Below are positions 6,094-7,807 of a stretch of 7,807 nucleotides of DNA, piece by piece. This stretch comes from Pseudopedobacter sp039918235. GTDB taxonomy: Bacteria > Bacteroidota > Bacteroidia > Sphingobacteriales > Sphingobacteriaceae. The stretch covers positions 1 through 7,807 of the forward strand of contig JBDSHZ010000069.1 in assembly GCA_039918235.1 (NCBI GenBank), read 5' to 3'. How positions within the stretch are numbered: the stretch's first letter is position 1; each line of letters opens with the position of its first letter. The notes under the pieces were generated by a model. It was given only the letters and a program-made list of their open reading frames with translations, had not been told where the DNA came from and did no database searches. A program made the position numbers and the translations under genes.

Positions 6094-6895
6094 CACCAGA
6101 AACGCCCATAATATTGAAGCCACCATCTACAAAATGGATATTGCCAGTGACTTTTTTGGAAAGATCTGAAAAATAATACAGCGCAGCATCTCCCACGTCG
6201 CCCGAACTGATGTTACCTAATGGAGCGGTGAATTTTCCTATTTTCCTTAATGTTCTCACGCCGCTAATCCCGCCTGAAGATGTTGTCATTACCAAGCCTG
6301 CAGATATTGCATTTACCCTGATGGGTTCCTCTCTGAAATGACTGGCAAGATATAAAACAATATTCTCTAAAGCGGCTTTGTTGATGCCCATTCCGGCATA
6401 GCCAGGGAAAACCCTTTGAGAAGCATTATAAGTTAAAGTAAGTACAGAGGCATTTTTTACTAAATAAGGCTTGGCCACCCTGCAAATCCTCAATAAAGAA
6501 TAAGTACTGATATTAAAGGCATCCATTAAATCTTCAAAGGGAATGTCTAAGTAAGAGGGTCTAGGTTCATTACTTCCAGGTGTAGTGTAGCACATCACTT
6601 GCTGGCTTCCATGTGCTACTCCGTGTAAAACATAATTTATTGGGCCTAATTCTGCATGAATTTTTTGAATAAAAGCCGAGATTTGATCCTCTGCTCTCAC
6701 ATCTACATCTGCTGAAAGATTAGGGTCCATTCCAGCTTTCTCCATTAAATGCAATACTTCGTCTTTGGTGTCGCCTACATAGGATAGGGCAACCTTACAA
6801 CCTGATTTGTGAAGTTTTATAGCAATATCCCAAGCAATGGAACTTTCATTTCTCACGCCAAAGATGACCGCTACTTTATTGGTGTTATCAATCAT
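6083..6895 (-). CDS. FabI-type enoyl-ACP reductase [NAD(P)H], probable pathway-specific paralogue
   Basis: This 270-residue short-chain dehydrogenase/reductase catalyses, by family, the last reduction in fatty-acid elongation (trans-2-enoyl-ACP to acyl-ACP). FabI-specific features are the dinucleotide-binding GVRNESSIAWDIA (13-25), the catalytic Y156 and Y166 with K173 (Y-x6-K in GYAGMGINKAA), the RVNAISAG block (193-200) and the C-terminal VDGGFNIMG. Spacing from Y156 to K173 is the same as in E. coli FabI. It has about 9 extra residues around 101-113 (between the substrate pocket and the core). The stretch LHGVAHG (90-96) aligns to HSIGFA of E. coli, placing alanine 94 at the site of E. coli G93. 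It differs from the main Bacteroidota FabI as I recall it, so I infer a second copy devoted to this operon. The ATG directly follows the stop of the ketosynthase gene (TAAATG). Confidence 0.88.
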   Translation of the reverse strand: MIDNTNKVAVIFGVRNESSIAWDIAIKLHKSGCKVALSYVGDTKDEVLHLMEKAGMDPNLSADVDVRAEDQISAFIQKIHAELGPINYVLHGVAHGSQQVMCYTTPGSNEPRPSYLDIPFEDLMDAFNISTYSLLRICRVAKPYLVKNASVLTLTYNASQRVFPGYAGMGINKAALENIVLYLASHFREEPIRVNAISAGLVMTTSSGGISGVRTLRKIGKFTAPLGNISSGDVGDAALYYFSDLSKKVTGNIHFVDGGFNIMGVSGDGE

Positions 6896-7807
6896 TTAAA
6901 TATCTTTTGAAATGGAAATGGCACTATTAGTTCCGCCAAAGCCATAATTTAAGCAGGCAATTTTATTGATCTCTTTACTAAAACTTTCCTGAGGTAATAA
7001 ATCTCTGTAAGCCGCTAAAGGTTCTTTTGGTCCTTGCCAATGAGCTGTTTTTTGGATATTCTCCAACTCAGGGTTCAAGGTGTTTGCGTTAAGGCAAGGC
7101 AATACTTTTTGGTGCTCTAGCATCAGCAAAGCTGTGATAAATTCTACCGAACCTGCAGCGCCCAACATGTGTCCGAATTGAGATTTTGGAGCAGAGATAT
7201 GATAATCTTTTTTACCTAAAGTATCCACTACACTTAATAATTCTATGGCATCACCAGCGGGAGTGGATGTTCCGTGAACTTTAACTACGTCTGGTTTTCT
7301 GCTATCGTTTGTTAGCAAACCTTTCCATAATCTTTGTTGCCCAGCAAATGAAGGGTAAAACATGTCTCCATCTCCGTCAGAATTATTGAAATAATCATCT
7401 ATTACTCCTAATATTTTCGCTCCTCTGGCTTTCGCCGATTCGTATTCTTCTAAAGCTACAATTCCGGCACCAAATGAACATACAAAACCGTTACGGTTGA
7501 TATCAAACGGACGGGAACTTTCCTCTGGTGTAAAACCCCGACTCAGCACCTGCATGGCATCAAAACCTATGAAAGACTCTAAAGATGTTCCTTCTACACC
7601 TCCGGCAATCACACGGTCTTGCAAACCAAATTTAATCAGCCTAAAAGCATGGCCAATATTTCCTAGACCCGTAGCGCAAGCAGAGCCAATGGACTCGCAT
7701 ACTCCTTTGGTTTTAAGTAAACAGGATATGTTGGCCGCTTCTCTATAGGTCATGGTTCTATCTACATTATGAGAACCCGCCAAACGTGTTTTTCTATGCA
7801 ATTCAAA
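6896..7807 (-). CDS. Beta-ketoacyl-ACP synthase, FabB/FabF type (5' end outside window)
   Basis: This condensing enzyme joins malonyl-ACP to a growing acyl-ACP. The visible part is about 303 residues and lacks the N-terminus. Counting from the TTG-coded leucine at 7801 as residue 1, the nucleophile is C42 in SACATG, the catalytic histidines are H176 in KVHGTSTPAGD and H211 in KSQFGHMLGAAG, and K206 is the conserved lysine. H176, H211 and K206 are spaced exactly as in E. coli FabB (298, 333, 328). FDAMQVLSRGF and the glycine-rich C-terminal LNYGFGGTNSA also match. In FabB the active cysteine is residue 163, so about 120 residues should lie beyond the window. The frame stays open to the edge, and the TTG at 7801 is internal, not a start. 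It is the most upstream visible gene of the operon. A complete Cys-His-His triad argues for an active condensing enzyme, not a chain-length factor. Confidence 0.92.
   Translation of the reverse strand, partial: FELHRKTRLAGSHNVDRTMTYREAANISCLLKTKGVCESIGSACATGLGNIGHAFRLIKFGLQDRVIAGGVEGTSLESFIGFDAMQVLSRGFTPEESSRPFDINRNGFVCSFGAGIVALEEYESAKARGAKILGVIDDYFNNSDGDGDMFYPSFAGQQRLWKGLLTNDSRKPDVVKVHGTSTPAGDAIELLSVVDTLGKKDYHISAPKSQFGHMLGAAGSVEFITALLMLEHQKVLPCLNANTLNPELENIQKTAHWQGPKEPLAAYRDLLPQESFSKEINKIACLNYGFGGTNSAISISKDI

Larger units (their letters stand above)
4235..7807 (-). other. Five-gene operon for a fatty-acid-synthase-like accessory pathway (partial)
   Basis: Five minus-strand genes follow each other as ketosynthase, enoyl reductase, phosphopantetheinyl transferase, alpha/beta hydrolase and LPLAT acyltransferase. 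Junctions are TAAATG with no gap at 6895/6896, an 11-nt overlap at 6083-6093, 3 nt at 5698-5700 and an ATGA overlap at 4876-4879. There is no room for internal promoters, so co-transcription and translational coupling are very likely. No acyl carrier protein, ketoreductase or dehydratase is encoded here; the upstream part continues past the window. No clear intrinsic terminator follows the last gene: the only candidate is a T7A7 run at 4211-4224 without a GC stem. Confidence 0.85.

Noticed and set aside
7497..7748. 83-codon open frame on the plus strand inside the ketosynthase gene
   Set aside because: It lies entirely antisense to a strongly conserved region with the FabB/F active site, and its translation shows no recognisable family or signal.
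4235..7807. Operon as a flexirubin or aryl-polyene cluster
   Set aside because: No ammonia lyase, DarA/DarB-like protein, dehydratase, CoA ligase or exporter is visible, and a FabI-type enoyl reductase would remove the conjugation those pigments need. The part outside the window could change this view.
1..7807. CRISPR arrays, tRNA or rRNA genes, riboswitches, phage attachment sites or defence genes
   Set aside because: No regularly spaced repeats, cloverleaf-like sequences or recognisable defence proteins were seen on either strand; nearly all DNA outside the IS is protein-coding.

Overview
The window is AT-rich (roughly 35-40% G+C by eye) and reads as chromosome of a Bacteroidota bacterium, most plausibly of the Pedobacter/Sphingobacteriaceae type. 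Grounds are the general look of the proteins, the absence of clear Shine-Dalgarno sites, one TAnnTTTG-type promoter candidate, and an IS982-family element of a type common in that phylum. The genus is inferred, not proven.

Left end (1-1172): a complete IS982-family insertion sequence (1-1026, 17/18 matching terminal inverted repeats, intact DDE transposase) starts exactly at base 1. It abuts the last 48 codons of a gene resembling the C-terminus of a GH5 endoglucanase. The element therefore appears to have broken a cellulase gene whose 5' part lies outside the window. The window edge falling on the IS end suggests an assembly break at a repeated element.

Middle (1181-4144), all minus strand: a membrane-anchored diheme cytochrome c; a 349-residue protein of unassigned family in which the catalytic landmarks of a protein-kinase-like fold can be picked out (K132, D208, N213, D233); and a secreted SIMPL-domain (DUF541) protein. 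A strong intrinsic terminator follows the SIMPL gene. A candidate promoter for the kinase-like gene overlaps the T-tract of that terminator and would give an almost leaderless mRNA.

Right end (4235-7807), minus strand: a tightly packed five-gene operon in the order beta-ketoacyl-ACP synthase (5' end beyond the window), FabI-type enoyl-ACP reductase, AcpS-type phosphopantetheinyl transferase, alpha/beta hydrolase and PlsC-like acyltransferase. Spacings are 0 nt, an 11-nt overlap, 3 nt and a 4-nt overlap. Together these proteins could activate a carrier protein, condense and reduce acyl chains, release or edit the product, and transfer it to an acceptor. That is the logic of a secondary fatty-acid-synthase-like pathway for a special lipid or acylated product. 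ACP, ketoreductase and dehydratase genes are not in view and may lie upstream, past 7807. This operon is the best candidate in the window for a poorly described system.
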